Part shown: piece by piece, positions 38,101 to 47,770 of the stretch | How the letters are laid out: each line of letters opens with the position of its first letter | Position numbering within the stretch: the stretch's first letter is position 1 | Assembly (NCBI GenBank): GCA_016720345.1 | Contig: JADKKV010000005.1 | Coordinates: forward strand, 620,001 to 684,000 | From: Thermomonas sp. | Lineage (GTDB): Bacteria; Pseudomonadota; Gammaproteobacteria; Xanthomonadales; Xanthomonadaceae | DNA length: 64,000 nucleotides | Direction of reading: 5' to 3' | Notes under the pieces: model-generated | Seen by the model: the letters and a program-made list of their open reading frames with translations, nothing else | What the model was told of the DNA's origin: nothing | Databases searched by the model: none | Program-made: the position numbers and the translations under genes

Positions 38101-40692
38101 ATGGCCAAGAACCTGCTCGTCGTCGAGTCGCCCGCCAAGGCCAAGACGATCAACAAATACCTCGGCAAGGACTTCACCGTCCTCGCCAGCTACGGGCACG
38201 TGCGCGACCTGGTGCCGAAGGAGGGCGCTGTCGATCCGGAACGCGGCTTCGCCATGCGCTACGACCTGATCGAGAAGAACCAGAAGCACGTCGAGGCGAT
38301 CGCCAAGGCCGCCAAGGCCGCCGACAACCTGTTCCTTGCGACCGACCCGGACCGCGAAGGGGAAGCGATCAGCTGGCACATCGCCGAGATCCTGCGCGAA
38401 CGCAACCTGGTCGGCGACAAGCCGCTGCAGCGGGTGGTGTTCACCGAGATCACCCCGCGCGCGATCAAGGAAGCGATGGGCCATCCGCGCGCGATCGCCA
38501 CCGACCTGGTCGACGCCCAGCAGGCGCGGCGCGCGCTGGACTACCTGGTCGGCTTCAACCTGTCGCCGGTGCTGTGGCGCAAGGTCCAGCGCGGGCTGTC
38601 CGCCGGCCGCGTGCAGTCGCCGGCGCTGCGCATGATCGTGGAGCGCGAGGAAGAGATCGAGGCGTTCAAGGCCCACGAATACTGGTCGATCGAAGCCGAG
38701 GTCGCGCACCCGGCGCAGGGCTTCACCGCGCGCCTGTCGAAGCTGGACGGCAAGAAGTTCGTCAACGACACCAGGAACCTCGAGTTCAGCATCACCAACG
38801 GCGAGGACGCCGAGGCCGCGCGCGCGCGGATCCAGCAGGCCGCCGGCGGATCGCTGCACGTCACCGATGTCGGCGCCAAGGAGCGCAAGCGCCGCCCCTC
38901 GCCGCCGTTCACCACCTCCACCCTGCAGCAGGAAGCCGCGCGCAAGCTCGGCTTCACCACCCGCAAGACCATGCAGGTCGCGCAGAAACTCTATGAAGGC
39001 GTGGCGATCGGCGAAGAAGGCACGGTCGGCCTGATCAGCTACATGCGTACCGACTCGGTCAACCTGTCGGCGGAGGCGCTGGCGGAGATCCGCGACGTGA
39101 TCGCGCGCGACTTCGGCACCGACTCCTTGCCGGACAAGCCGAACGCGTACCAGACCAAGTCGAAGAACGCGCAGGAAGCGCACGAGGCGGTGCGCCCGAC
39201 CTCCGCCTTGCGCACGCCCGCGCAGGTCGGCCGATTCCTCAGCGACGACGAACGCAGGCTGTACGACCTGGTGTGGAAGCGCGCGGTCGCCAGCCAGATG
39301 ATCCCGGCCACCCTCAACACGGTGACCGTGGAACTGGCCGCCGGCAGCGCGCACAGCTTCCGCGCCAGCGGCACCACGGTGGTGGTGGCCGGCTTCCTCG
39401 CCGTGTACGAGGAAGGCAAGGACCAGAAGAACGTCGACGACGAGGACGAGGGCCGCAAGCTGCCGCTGATGAAGCCCGGCGACACCCTGCCGCTGGACCG
39501 CATCCACGCCGACCAGCACTTCACCCAGCCGCCGCCGCGATTCACCGAAGCGGCGCTGGTCAAGGCGCTGGAGGAATACGGCATCGGCCGCCCGTCGACC
39601 TACGCCTCGATCATCCAGACCCTGTTGTTCCGCAAGTACGCGGAGATGGAGAGCCGCAGTTTCAGGCCCACCGACGTCGGCCGCGCGGTCTCCAATTTCC
39701 TCAGCTCGCACTTCACCCGCTACGTCGACTACGACTTCACCGCCAGGCTCGAGGACGAGCTCGACGCGGTGTCGCGCGGCGAGGAGGAATGGGTGCCGCT
39801 GATGGAGAAGTTCTGGGGCCCGTTCAAGGAACTGGTGGACGCGAAGTCTGAGAGCGTGGACCGGTCCGAAGCCACCGGTGCGCGCGAACTCGGCACCGAC
39901 CCGAAGTCCGGCAAGCCGGTAAGCGTGCGCCTGGGCCGATACGGTCCGTACGCGCAAATCGGCGACAAGGACACCGACGAGAAGCTGGAATTCGCCTCGC
40001 TGCGCCCCGGCCAGTCGATGCACACCATCACCTTGGCGGACGCGATCGAGCTGTTCCGGCTACCGCGCAAGCTGGGCCTGAGCAACGACGAGGAAGTCAG
40101 CGTCGGCATCGGCCGCTTCGGGCCGTTCGCCAAGCGCGGCAGCGTGTATGCCTCGCTGAAGAAGGAAGACGATCCGTACACCATCGACCTGGCGCGCGCG
40201 GTGTTCCTGGTCGATGAGAAGGAAGAGATCGCGCGCAACCGCATCATCAAGGAATGGGCGGACAGCGAGATCCAGGTGCTGAACGGCCGCTTCGGCCCGT
40301 ACCTGAGCGATGGCAAGTTCAACGGCAAGATCCCGAAGGACCGCGAGCCGGCCTCGCTGAGCCTCGAGGAAGCCCAGCAGTTCATGGCCGAGACCGGCAA
40401 GCCGGCACGCAAGGGCTTCGGCGCGAAGAAGGCGGCGGCGAAGAAGGTCATCGCGAAGAAGGCGCCGGCAGTGAAGAAGGGCACGGCCGACGCCAAGCCG
40501 GCGAAAAAGGCAGTGAAGAAGACGGCGGCGAAAAAGACGGTGAAGAAGGCCGCGGCGAAGAAAGTCGCGGCGAAGAAGGCCTACGTCAGCCCGCATCCGG
40601 AGCCGGCCAAGCCGCTGCTGACCGCAAGCAGCGGCGAGATCGGCAAGAAGCGCATCATCAAGAAGCCGGCGCGCGACGAGGCGCCGTTCTGA
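38101..40692 (+). CDS. topA: DNA topoisomerase I
   Basis: Type IA topoisomerase of 863 residues that relaxes negative supercoils. The Toprim domain has E9 in VVESPAKAKTI and the acidic TDPDREGE motif. The catalytic tyrosine is Y314 in LISYMRTDSV. After the core, zinc-ribbon cysteines are absent and the C-terminal repeats are of the GRFGPY type (GRYGPYAQIG, GRFGPFAKRG, GRFGPYLSDG). The last 90 residues form a Lys/Ala-rich histone H1-like tail (KKAAAKKVIAKKAPAVKK). That tail is typical of xanthomonads and actinobacteria and probably adds non-specific DNA binding. Confidence 0.98.
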   Translation: MAKNLLVVESPAKAKTINKYLGKDFTVLASYGHVRDLVPKEGAVDPERGFAMRYDLIEKNQKHVEAIAKAAKAADNLFLATDPDREGEAISWHIAEILRERNLVGDKPLQRVVFTEITPRAIKEAMGHPRAIATDLVDAQQARRALDYLVGFNLSPVLWRKVQRGLSAGRVQSPALRMIVEREEEIEAFKAHEYWSIEAEVAHPAQGFTARLSKLDGKKFVNDTRNLEFSITNGEDAEAARARIQQAAGGSLHVTDVGAKERKRRPSPPFTTSTLQQEAARKLGFTTRKTMQVAQKLYEGVAIGEEGTVGLISYMRTDSVNLSAEALAEIRDVIARDFGTDSLPDKPNAYQTKSKNAQEAHEAVRPTSALRTPAQVGRFLSDDERRLYDLVWKRAVASQMIPATLNTVTVELAAGSAHSFRASGTTVVVAGFLAVYEEGKDQKNVDDEDEGRKLPLMKPGDTLPLDRIHADQHFTQPPPRFTEAALVKALEEYGIGRPSTYASIIQTLLFRKYAEMESRSFRPTDVGRAVSNFLSSHFTRYVDYDFTARLEDELDAVSRGEEEWVPLMEKFWGPFKELVDAKSESVDRSEATGARELGTDPKSGKPVSVRLGRYGPYAQIGDKDTDEKLEFASLRPGQSMHTITLADAIELFRLPRKLGLSNDEEVSVGIGRFGPFAKRGSVYASLKKEDDPYTIDLARAVFLVDEKEEIARNRIIKEWADSEIQVLNGRFGPYLSDGKFNGKIPKDREPASLSLEEAQQFMAETGKPARKGFGAKKAAAKKVIAKKAPAVKKGTADAKPAKKAVKKTAAKKTVKKAAAKKVAAKKAYVSPHPEPAKPLLTASSGEIGKKRIIKKPARDEAPF

Positions 40693-40699
40693 ACCGTTG

Positions 40700-41263
40700 A
40701 TGGCCGCGGCCTGCACCGTCGAGGAAGCCGTCGCCGCGCTGCGCCGCGGTGGCGTCATCGCCTACCCGACCGAAGCGGTCTGGGGGCTCGGCTGCGATCC
40801 GCGCGACGAGGCCGCGACCCTGCGCCTGCTCGCGCTGAAGCAGCGCGAGGTCGACAAGGGCCTGATCCTGGTCGCCGCCGATGAGGCGCAACTCGCGCCG
40901 TTCATCGACATGGACGTGCTGGACGCCGCGCAACGCGACGCGGTGCGCGCCAGCTGGCCGGGGCCGCACACCTGGATCGTGCCGGCCTCCGCCGGCGCGC
41001 CGCGATGGATTACCGGTGCTCACAACGGCATCGCGGTGCGGGTCAGCGCGCATCCCACCGTCATCGCCCTGTGCAACGCGTTCGGCAGCGCGTTGGTATC
41101 GACCAGCGCCAACCGCGCCGGCGCGCCGGCCGCACGCTCCGTCGCCGAACTGGATACGCGCATCGTCGCTGCGGTGGACGCCGTGGCCGCGGGCGAGACC
41201 GGCGGCCTGCTGCGCCCGACCGACATCCGCGATGCGCGCACCGGCTCCGTGCTGCGTCTCTGA
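40700..41263 (+). CDS. tsaC: Threonylcarbamoyl-AMP synthase (TsaC/YrdC)
   Basis: Makes threonylcarbamoyl-AMP from threonine, bicarbonate and ATP for the t6A modification of ANN-decoding tRNAs; 187 residues. Motifs: GGVIAYPTEAVWGLGCDP, LKQREVDKGLILVA (the K-x-R region), PGPHTWIVPA and LVSTSANRAGAPA. Start is ATG 40700, 8 bases after topA. It closes the dprA-smg-topA-tsaC series. Confidence 0.96.
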   Translation: MAAACTVEEAVAALRRGGVIAYPTEAVWGLGCDPRDEAATLRLLALKQREVDKGLILVAADEAQLAPFIDMDVLDAAQRDAVRASWPGPHTWIVPASAGAPRWITGAHNGIAVRVSAHPTVIALCNAFGSALVSTSANRAGAPAARSVAELDTRIVAAVDAVAAGETGGLLRPTDIRDARTGSVLRL

Positions 41264-41326
41264 GCCCGCGTTCAAGCCTCGCCCGCGCAAACTTGCGGTT
41301 CAGCGCCGCATGCGCAAGATGCACGC

Positions 41327-42040
41327 ATGACGCGGATCCCTGCCCTCCTCCTGCTGCTGTCGGCCGCCGCCATCGTGCAGGCGCAGGCCACCGGCGAGGT
41401 GCGCATCTACCGCTGCACCGATGCCGCCGGCACGCAGACCCTGCGCGACACGCCGTGCCCGAAGGGCCAGCAACAGTCCACCCGCGACATGCTGCGCCCG
41501 AAGGATGCGCCCACGCGCGCGCGCGCGCCGGCACCCGCATCCGTTCCGGCGCCGCGGCCGGTCCCCGCACCGGTGGTGTACCTGGCGCCGCCACGGCCGA
41601 TGTACGAGTGCACCACCCACGAGGGCAAGCGCTACACCAGCGAAAACGGCGACGGCAATCCGCGCTGGGTACCGCTGTGGACGCTGGGCTATCCCATGTC
41701 CGGGCGGCCGCCGCACCGCGATGCCGATCGCGGCAGCTTCCGTCCCGCGCCGCCTGCCAGCGCCGCGGTCGGCCGTCCGCAGCAGGCCTTGCCGACGCCG
41801 GCGCCGCCACCCGCGCACCGCCATGGCGGGCTGCCATGGCCGGCCGCCAGCGGCGGCGGCACCTGGATCCGCGACGACTGCGCAATGCTGCCGCCGGCCG
41901 AGGCCTGCGCGCGCCTGCGCGATCGCCGCGACCAGGTCCGGACGCGCTTCTTCAACGCGATGCCGTCCGAGCGCGACGTCCTGCGGGTCGAGGAACGCGG
42001 CATCAACGCGCGCCTCGACAACGATTGCGGCGGTTCCTGA
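41327..42040 (+). CDS. DUF4124-domain exported protein, copy 1
   Basis: A 237-residue exported protein. The signal peptide (LLLLLSAAAIVQAQA) precedes an N-terminal DUF4124-type motif (IYRCTDAAGTQTLRDTPCPK), a Pro/Ala linker and a second Cys-containing segment (MYECTTHEGKRYTSENGDGN). The C-terminal part has DDCAMLPPAEACARLRDRRD. The same order of elements recurs in the next gene, so the two appear to be tandem paralogues. The stop overlaps the next start (TGATG). Function unknown. Confidence 0.8.
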   Translation: MTRIPALLLLLSAAAIVQAQATGEVRIYRCTDAAGTQTLRDTPCPKGQQQSTRDMLRPKDAPTRARAPAPASVPAPRPVPAPVVYLAPPRPMYECTTHEGKRYTSENGDGNPRWVPLWTLGYPMSGRPPHRDADRGSFRPAPPASAAVGRPQQALPTPAPPPAHRHGGLPWPAASGGGTWIRDDCAMLPPAEACARLRDRRDQVRTRFFNAMPSERDVLRVEERGINARLDNDCGGS

Positions 42041-42708
42041 TGCGCAAGCCTGCCGTGATCGCCGCATTCGCGCTGGCCGTGCTGCTGGCGCTGGCGCCGC
42101 GCGCGGCATCCGCGCAGGCGACGCTGTTCTACAAGTGCACGAATTCCAGGGGCGAGGTCTCGATGCAGAACGGCACGCCCTGCGCGGCCGGCATGAAACA
42201 GGAGGTCCGGCGGATCGGCGAGGTGAAGACGGTGCCGGTGCCGGCGAAGAAGCCGGAGCCGGCCGCGGCGGCGGCCGCGCCGGTCTACGGCGACTTCGTG
42301 CTGGTGAGCGGGCCGAACATGAAGCGGATGCCCGTGCCAGAGGCCGCCACGCTGCCACCGCCACCGCCGCTGTTCCAGTGCCGGACCTGGCAAGGCGATA
42401 CCTACTTCGGCGAGTCCAACGCGCCGGCGCCGCGTTGCGTCCCGCTGCAGGTCACCGGCATCGACGGCAGCGCCGGCCTGGGTGCCGGCAGCGCCTGCGA
42501 GATGAAGTACGACGCATGCACCGCCACCCCCGCCGAACAGCTGTGCGACGCCTGGCTGCGCCGGCTGGACGAAGCCGAGTTCAAGCTGAAGTACGCCAGC
42601 CGCGACGACGAGGCCGGGCGCAAGGCCGCGTTCGAATCGGTCGAGGCGAAGGTGAAGGCGAGCAGGTGCTCGCCGGTGGCGCCGGAGCCGCCGGCTCAGA
42701 ACCCGTAA
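42040..42708 (+). CDS. DUF4124-domain exported protein, copy 2
   Basis: A 222-residue exported protein. The signal peptide ends near AASAQA. A DUF4124-type segment follows ([20 protein letters not shown]), then a linker and a second Cys-bearing module ([20 protein letters not shown]), parallel to copy 1. The C-terminus has a conserved-looking helical pair ([20 protein letters not shown]). It is translationally coupled to copy 1 and overlaps the end of the convergent SDR gene by 13 bases. Function unknown. Confidence 0.8.
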   Translation: MRKPAVIAAFALAVLLALAPRAASAQATLFYKCTNSRGEVSMQNGTPCAAGMKQEVRRIGEVKTVPVPAKKPEPAAAAAAPVYGDFVLVSGPNMKRMPVPEAATLPPPPPLFQCRTWQGDTYFGESNAPAPRCVPLQVTGIDGSAGLGAGSACEMKYDACTATPAEQLCDAWLRRLDEAEFKLKYASRDDEAGRKAAFESVEAKVKASRCSPVAPEPPAQNP

Positions 42709-43475
42709 CGCAGGAACCCGCCATCCACCGCGATGCACTCGCCGGTGATGTAGCTGGATGCAGGCATGCACAGGAAGGCGACGGCGGCCGCCACTTCCTC
42801 GGGTTCGCCGATGCGGCCCAGCGGGGTGCGCAGCAGCACTTCGTCCAGGTAATCGGGATCGGACAGCTTGCCGGACGTGCGGCGGGTGCGGATGTACCAG
42901 GGCGCCACGCAGTTGACCCGCACGCCGTCCTCGGCCCATTCGACGGCGAGGTTGCGGCTCATCTGGTGCAGCGCGGCCTTGCTCATCCCGTACGGCGCAC
43001 CGCTGCGCACGTGGACCTCGCCGGACACGCTGCCGATGTTCACGATGCTCGACGACGCGTGCTTGGTGAGCAGCGGATACGCGCCGCGGCAAAGCTCGAA
43101 CGCGGAGAACAGGTTGGTCTCGAAGATGCCGCGCCACTGGTCCTCGCCGTAGTCCAGCGCCGGCCGGGTGATGTTGCCGCCGGCATTGTTGACCAGGATG
43201 TGCAGGCCGCCATGGTCGGCCACCCAGTCCAGCAACTCAGTGCGCTGTTGTTCGTCGGTGACGTCCGCGGGGAACGCGATCACCGCGTCCTCCGGCCCCG
43301 GGAATTCGTCCTCGAGGTCGGCGCGTGCCTGCTCCAGCAGGGCCGCGTCGCGCGCCACCATCAGCACCTGCGCGCCCAGGCCCAGCAACTCGCGGCAGAT
43401 CGCAAGGCCGATGCCGGCGCTGGCGCCGGTGATTAGCGCGCGGTGTCCGTCCAGGCTCCAGCGGTTGCGATTCAT
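42696..43475 (-). CDS. Short-chain dehydrogenase/reductase, tropinone-reductase-like
   Basis: Classical SDR of 259 residues using NAD(P)H. The cofactor loop is [12 protein letters not shown] is present, and the catalytic residues are Ser in NIGSVSGE and YGMSK supplying Tyr and Lys. The N-terminal [20 protein letters not shown] and C-terminal [15 protein letters not shown] resemble the tropinone reductase-like subgroup of gluconate/sorbose-type oxidoreductases. Substrate unknown. It lies outside the tightly spaced pectin operons but next to them, so a link to uronate metabolism is possible though not shown. Confidence 0.9.
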   Translation of the reverse strand: MNRNRWSLDGHRALITGASAGIGLAICRELLGLGAQVLMVARDAALLEQARADLEDEFPGPEDAVIAFPADVTDEQQRTELLDWVADHGGLHILVNNAGGNITRPALDYGEDQWRGIFETNLFSAFELCRGAYPLLTKHASSSIVNIGSVSGEVHVRSGAPYGMSKAALHQMSRNLAVEWAEDGVRVNCVAPWYIRTRRTSGKLSDPDYLDEVLLRTPLGRIGEPEEVAAAVAFLCMPASSYITGECIAVDGGFLRYGF

Positions 43476-43538
43476 GCGCGGCCTCCATCCTGTGGGTCCG
43501 GCGTAGGATAGGCCACGTCCGCACCGCTGGAGTCCGCC

Positions 43539-43778
43539 ATGCGCATTGGAACGCCCATCGCCTGCCTGCTGGTCCTGGTATTGGCAGGATGCTCGCCGCC
43601 AGAGCCACCCGAAGAAGAGCGTCGTCCAGAACCGCAGGCTGAGGGCACGCAGGCGCAGCCGGCATCGGCAATCGTGCAGGCCGCTGATGCCTACAAGGGT
43701 GCCGCGCGTGCGGCCGTGGCGAACAGCGAGCAGGCCGCAGCGAAGGAGAAGGCGGCACTCGACGCCGCGGCGCAGTGA
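43539..43778 (+). CDS. Small lipoprotein, unknown
   Basis: A 79-residue protein with a lipoprotein signal ([18 protein letters not shown], lipobox VLAGC) followed by a Pro/Glu-rich segment and an alanine-rich helix ([20 protein letters not shown]). Mature length is about 60 residues. It stands alone between divergent SDR and convergent pectin genes. No known family recognised. Confidence 0.65.
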   Translation: MRIGTPIACLLVLVLAGCSPPEPPEEERRPEPQAEGTQAQPASAIVQAADAYKGAARAAVANSEQAAAKEKAALDAAAQ

Positions 43779-43782
43779 ACCG

Positions 43783-44970
43783 CTAGTCCGCGGCCTTCGG
43801 ATAGGCCAGCAGGATCACCAGGTCCTCGTCGCCATCCTGCATCAGCGAATGGGTGCTGCCGGTGCGGGTGAGCATGGCATCGCCGGGGCCGACGTCGCGG
43901 ATGCTGCCGTCGACGATGTAGCGGCCCGTACCGCTGACCACGTAGTACACCTCGTCCTTGTCGTGCTGGTGCAGGCCGATGCCGGCGCCCTTGTGCAGCA
44001 CGCGCTTGCGGAAGAAGAACGACAGGCCCGGCGCGTCGGCGAAGAACGGATAGGCGGTGGTGGTGCCGGCGCCGCCATGCGGGCCGGGCTGCTGGCGGGC
44101 GAGGCCGGCTTCGCCGACCACCAGCGACGGATGCGCCTGCGCGCGCCGATCCTCGAGCGCGCTGTCGCGCGCGCCGCAGTCGGTGTCGCGCACCACCTGC
44201 TCCGCCAGCGCCGGATCCAGCGCCTTCCAGCCGGCCACCACCAGGCAGGCCACCGCGGTCGCGCCGCGTGCCTGCAGGTGGGTGTCGTCGGCCTGGCCCT
44301 GCCCGGGGACATGCATGAAGAACGGCTTCGATGCCTCGTCGCCGAGCGCGCGCAGCCAGGCCATGCTCGATGCCGTGAGGTCGACCAGGCCGACGCCTTC
44401 GCGCGCGGCGAGTGCGCGCACCGCCGGTGGATACGCGCCATGCGTGTCCAGCAACTGGTCGATCCTGCTGCCGCGCTCGAACTTGCGGCGCGCCAGCGGG
44501 GTGACCAGGATCGGTGTCGCCCCCTTCGCGCGCGCCAGCGCCACGTAGCGCGCCAGCCACTGCGGGAACGCCTGCGCCGGTTCGTTGTAGCGCGTCGGGT
44601 CCTCGGCCTTTTCGTCGTTGTGGCCGAACTGGATCAGCAGCACGTCGCCACGCGCCAGCGACCTTTCCACCGGCGCCAGCCAGCCTTCCTCGATGAAGCT
44701 GCGCGAGCTGCGCCCGGATTGCGCGTGGTTGCGCACCTGCCACGCGGCGGGGTCGAGGAAGGATTGCAGCTGCATGCCCCAGCCCTGGCGCGGCGCGCGT
44801 TCGGCGCCGTATTCGCTGGCGGTGGAATCGCCAACGATGAAGACCTGCCTGGGCGCAACCTGCCGCGGCTCCGCGGCTGGCGCATGCAGCGCCGCCACGA
44901 GCATCGCGGCGCACCCCAGCCAGCGGCTAGCGCGCCAGCCAGCCACCGTCGACCGGGATGACCGCGCCAT
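43783..44970 (-). CDS. Rhamnogalacturonan acetylesterase fused to a cupin domain
   Basis: A 395-residue exported protein. A signal peptide (about 15-33) is followed by an SGNH domain of the rhamnogalacturonan acetylesterase type: S49 in [16 protein letters not shown] at 116-119 and DDTH at 228-231, removing acetyl groups from pectic backbones. From about residue 300 a second domain begins, a cupin (315-390) with metal motif [16 protein letters not shown] (H334, H336, E340). The SGNH enzyme usually ends near residue 270, so this is a fusion. The start is ATG 44970, overlapping kduD by 44 bases; GTG 44946 is the alternative. Last gene of the kduI-kduD operon. Confidence 0.85.
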   Translation of the reverse strand: MARSSRSTVAGWRASRWLGCAAMLVAALHAPAAEPRQVAPRQVFIVGDSTASEYGAERAPRQGWGMQLQSFLDPAAWQVRNHAQSGRSSRSFIEEGWLAPVERSLARGDVLLIQFGHNDEKAEDPTRYNEPAQAFPQWLARYVALARAKGATPILVTPLARRKFERGSRIDQLLDTHGAYPPAVRALAAREGVGLVDLTASSMAWLRALGDEASKPFFMHVPGQGQADDTHLQARGATAVACLVVAGWKALDPALAEQVVRDTDCGARDSALEDRRAQAHPSLVVGEAGLARQQPGPHGGAGTTTAYPFFADAPGLSFFFRKRVLHKGAGIGLHQHDKDEVYYVVSGTGRYIVDGSIRDVGPGDAMLTRTGSTHSLMQDGDEDLVILLAYPKAAD

Positions 44971-45682
44971 TGACGTAGTCCGATGCGCTGCTGGCCAGGA
45001 ACACCGCGGTCCCGCCCAGGTCCGCCGGCACGCCCCAGCGACCGGCCGGGATGCGGTCCAGGATCGCCTTGCTGCGGTCCTCGTCGGCACGCAGCTGGGC
45101 GGTGTTGTCGGTGGCCATGTAGCCGGGCGCGATGGCGTTGATGTTGACGCCCTTGTTGCCCCACTCGTTGGCCAGCAGGCGGGTGATGCCGGCGATGCCG
45201 GACTTGCTGGCGGTGTACGACGGCACCCGGATGCCGCCCTGGAAACTCAGCATCGAGGCGATGTTGATGATCTTGCCGCGGCCCTGGCCGATGAAATGCC
45301 TGCCCGCGGCCTGCGCCATGAAGAACGCGGACTTGATGTTGACGTTCATCACGTCGTCCCAGTCCTTCTCGCTGAAGTCCACCGCGTCGGCGCGACGGAT
45401 CAGGCCGGCGTTGTTGACCAGGATGTCCAGCCCGCCAAGGCCGTCCAGGGTTTCCCGGACGATGCGGTCGACCGGCTCGATGCTCATCAGGTTGGCATCG
45501 ACGTTGACGAAGCGGCGACCGAGCGCACGTACTTTCCCGGCGGTTTCGTCGGCCGGCACGATGCCCGCGCCGGCGATGTCCGCGCCCGCTTCCGCAAGCG
45601 CCAATGCGATGCCCTGGCCGAGGCCGGTATTGGCACCGGTCACCAGCGCGACCCTGCCTTCGAGACTGAACGGATTTGCCAT
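44927..45682 (-). CDS. kduD: 2-dehydro-3-deoxy-D-gluconate 5-dehydrogenase
   Basis: SDR of 251 residues that reduces 2,5-diketo-3-deoxygluconate to 2-keto-3-deoxygluconate in the unsaturated-uronate branch of pectin breakdown. Motifs: FSLEGRVALVTGANTGLGQG, NNAGLIRRADAVDFSE, catalytic Ser in INIASMLSFQGG and YTASK. LLANEWGNKGVNINAIAPGY and [16 protein letters not shown] are KduD signatures. It is 33 bases downstream of kduI. Confidence 0.95.
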   Translation of the reverse strand: MANPFSLEGRVALVTGANTGLGQGIALALAEAGADIAGAGIVPADETAGKVRALGRRFVNVDANLMSIEPVDRIVRETLDGLGGLDILVNNAGLIRRADAVDFSEKDWDDVMNVNIKSAFFMAQAAGRHFIGQGRGKIINIASMLSFQGGIRVPSYTASKSGIAGITRLLANEWGNKGVNINAIAPGYMATDNTAQLRADEDRSKAILDRIPAGRWGVPADLGGTAVFLASSASDYVNGAVIPVDGGWLAR

Positions 45683-45715
45683 GTCGACCCCTTCCCCTTG
45701 TCTGTGGTGGCGCGC

Positions 45716-46564
45716 TTACTTGAGCTGGCAGATGTCCAGCACGTGCATGTCGGTGTAGTCCAGGTTCTCGCCGCCCATCGCCCAGATGAAGGCGTAGTTG
45801 CTGGTGCCCGAGCCCATGTGGATCGACCACGGCGGCGACACCACCGCCTCGTCGTTGCGGACCACGATGTGGCGCTGCGCGTCCGGCTCGCCCATGAAGT
45901 GGTAGACGCGGTCGTTGTCGCCGAGGTCGAAGTAGAAATAGACCTCGCTGCGGCGGTCGTGCAGGTGCGGCGGCATGGTGTTCCACACGCTGCCGGTCTT
46001 CAGCACGGTCAGGCCCAGCAGCAGCTGCGAGGACTGGCAGGTGGCCGGCACGATGAACTGGTAGATGGTGCGCTCGTTGCTGGTTTCCAGTGCGCCGCGC
46101 TCCAGCGCCACCGCGTCCTTGATCGACAGCTGCCTGGTTTCGAAGCGCGCATGCGCCGGCGTCGAGGCCAGGTAGAACTTCGCGGGATTGGCCGCGTCAT
46201 CGGAGGCGAACGACACCTCGGTGCTGCCCATCGCCACGTACAGGCCATCCTTCGGGCCCAGCGCGTAGGTGGTGCCGTCGACGGTGACGCTGCCGCTGCC
46301 ACCACCGACATTGATCACGCCCAGCTCGCGGCGCTCGAGGAACGGATGCCCGGCGGCCGAGGCCGGCTCGGTCTGCCGGGGCAGGTCGACGGGCTTCGAC
46401 ACCGGGGCGGCGCCGCCGATCACGAAGCGTTCGTTGTGGGAGTAGTTGAGCTGCACGGTGTCGGCGGTGAACAGGCTGCCGATCAGGTAACGGTCGCGCA
46501 GCTGGTCGTTGCTGGCGCCGTCCATCATGTCCGGGTGGGTGGCGTGGTAGGTCTTGCAGAACAT
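45716..46564 (-). CDS. kduI: 5-dehydro-4-deoxy-D-glucuronate isomerase
   Basis: Cupin-fold isomerase of 282 residues converting 5-keto-4-deoxyuronate to 2,5-diketo-3-deoxygluconate, the step before KduD. Typical segments are [16 protein letters not shown] near the start, the zinc-site motif [20 protein letters not shown] and the C-terminal [20 protein letters not shown]. First gene of the operon, with a promoter/operator 50 bases upstream. Confidence 0.97.
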   Translation of the reverse strand: MFCKTYHATHPDMMDGASNDQLRDRYLIGSLFTADTVQLNYSHNERFVIGGAAPVSKPVDLPRQTEPASAAGHPFLERRELGVINVGGGSGSVTVDGTTYALGPKDGLYVAMGSTEVSFASDDAANPAKFYLASTPAHARFETRQLSIKDAVALERGALETSNERTIYQFIVPATCQSSQLLLGLTVLKTGSVWNTMPPHLHDRRSEVYFYFDLGDNDRVYHFMGEPDAQRHIVVRNDEAVVSPPWSIHMGSGTSNYAFIWAMGGENLDYTDMHVLDICQLK

Positions 46565-46600
46565 GGACGCTCCGTCGCTGGCGGTCGTGGATTCGGGTGA

Positions 46601-46629
46601 AGTCTAACGGCTTTGGTAACCGGTGTCAT
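46601..46629 (-). promoter_or_regulatory. kduI promoter with overlapping LacI-type operator
   Basis: On the minus strand ATGACA (46629-46624) and TAGACT (46606-46601) are separated by exactly 17 bases and lie 37 bases before the kduI start. The 14-bp site TGACACCGGTTACC (46628-46615) overlaps the -35 and spacer, a position that would block RNA polymerase. The same site, one base different, recurs at 52582-52595. Confidence 0.65.
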
Positions 46630-46661
46630 TCTGCGCCGCGACATCGCCCGGCGCCCGGCCC

Positions 46662-47717
46662 TCAGGCCGGTGGCTGGCTGGAATCGCGGATGATCAGGTG
46701 CGGTCGGACGCTGGCCGCGGCCAGGGCACTGCCGCCATCCGGCTGCAGCAGCATCGCCGCGGCGATGCGCCCGGTGTCGCGGGTATTGCGGCGCACCGAG
46801 GTCAGCGCCGGCCACAGCCGCGAGGCCAGCGGGCTGTCGTCGAAGCCGACGACCGACAGCTCGCGCGGGATGCTGATCCCGGAACGCATGGCGACCTTGT
46901 AGACGCCCGCGGCCATCTCGTCGTTGCCGGTGAAGATCGCGGTCGGCCGCCTCTTGCCGGCGAGCAGCTGCTCTGCCGCCATCACCCCGGACTCGAAGGT
47001 GTAGCCGGCCTCGACGATGCGTGCCTTCGGCAACGCGATGCCGCGCCGCTGCAGGACTTCCAGGAAGCCGTCGGTGCGCTCGATCGCCGAACGGTAGGCG
47101 CGCGGGCCGGTGACCAGGGCGATGTCGGTGTGGCCCATCGCCAACAGGTATTCGGCCACTTCGGCGGCGCCATTGCGGTCGTGGGTGACCACCATCCGCG
47201 ATGGCTCGTCCATCGACACCGAGGCGATCCGCACGTAGCGGCAGCCGATCTCCTCCAGCATGTCGGCCAGCGCCTGGTCCTCTGACACGCGCGGCACCAG
47301 CATCACCCCATGCAGCTTCTGCTGCTGCACGAACCGGCGCACGCCGTCGATGTAGCCCGGGCTGCGGCTGTCGCAGGGATGCACGACCAGTTCGAAGCCG
47401 GAATCGCGCAACGCGTCCAGCGCGCCGTACTGCATGTTGACGATGTACTGCGCGGTCGGGTTGTCGTAGACCATGCCGATCAGGAACGAGCGCCGGAACG
47501 CCAGCGCGCGCGCCATCGGGTCCGGCGAGTAGCCCACTTCGCGCATCACCGCTTCCACCCGCTCGCGGGTGTCCGGCTTCACCAGCGGCGACTTGTTGAT
47601 GATCCGCGAGACGGTCTTCTTGGACACGCCGGACAGCCGCGCGATGTCGTTGATCGTCGACGCACGCGTCGCCGTGCGTGTGCTGGCGGGAGTCTCGGGC
47701 GGCTTGCGTGCGGGCAT
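46662..47717 (-). CDS. LacI-family transcriptional regulator of the pectin locus
   Basis: Repressor of 351 residues. The N-terminal helix-turn-helix and hinge are clear (TINDIARLSGVSKKTVSRII, about 19-38). A periplasmic-binding-protein-like sensor domain follows (LIGMVYDNPTAQYIVNMQYG, IFTGNDEMAAGVYKVAM, SVVGFDDSPLASRLWPALTS). The ligand is probably a pectin breakdown product such as 2-keto-3-deoxygluconate (inference from position). It lies between the transporter/lyase operon and the kduI operon on the same strand. ATG 47717 is chosen because the frame upstream is non-homologous. Confidence 0.92.
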   Translation of the reverse strand: MPARKPPETPASTRTATRASTINDIARLSGVSKKTVSRIINKSPLVKPDTRERVEAVMREVGYSPDPMARALAFRRSFLIGMVYDNPTAQYIVNMQYGALDALRDSGFELVVHPCDSRSPGYIDGVRRFVQQQKLHGVMLVPRVSEDQALADMLEEIGCRYVRIASVSMDEPSRMVVTHDRNGAAEVAEYLLAMGHTDIALVTGPRAYRSAIERTDGFLEVLQRRGIALPKARIVEAGYTFESGVMAAEQLLAGKRRPTAIFTGNDEMAAGVYKVAMRSGISIPRELSVVGFDDSPLASRLWPALTSVRRNTRDTGRIAAAMLLQPDGGSALAAASVRPHLIIRDSSQPPA

Positions 47718-47745
47718 GTCGTGGTGTCGGGTTCTCGGATGCTGA

Positions 47746-47759
47746 GGATACCGGTGCCG
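47746..47759 (-). promoter_or_regulatory. Weak LacI-type site before the regulator gene
   Basis: CGGCACCGGTATCC on the minus strand, 29 bases upstream of the lacI-family start, matches the sites at 46615 and 52582 at most positions, including the ACCGG core. It could mediate autoregulation. ACCGGT is common in GC-rich DNA, so confidence is low. Confidence 0.3.
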
Positions 47760-47770
47760 GCCGCCTGCCG

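Noticed and set aside
40420-40600. AAGAAG-rich tandem-like sequence in topA
   Set aside because: It is explained by Lys/Ala codons of the H1-like protein tail and is not a CRISPR or non-coding repeat.
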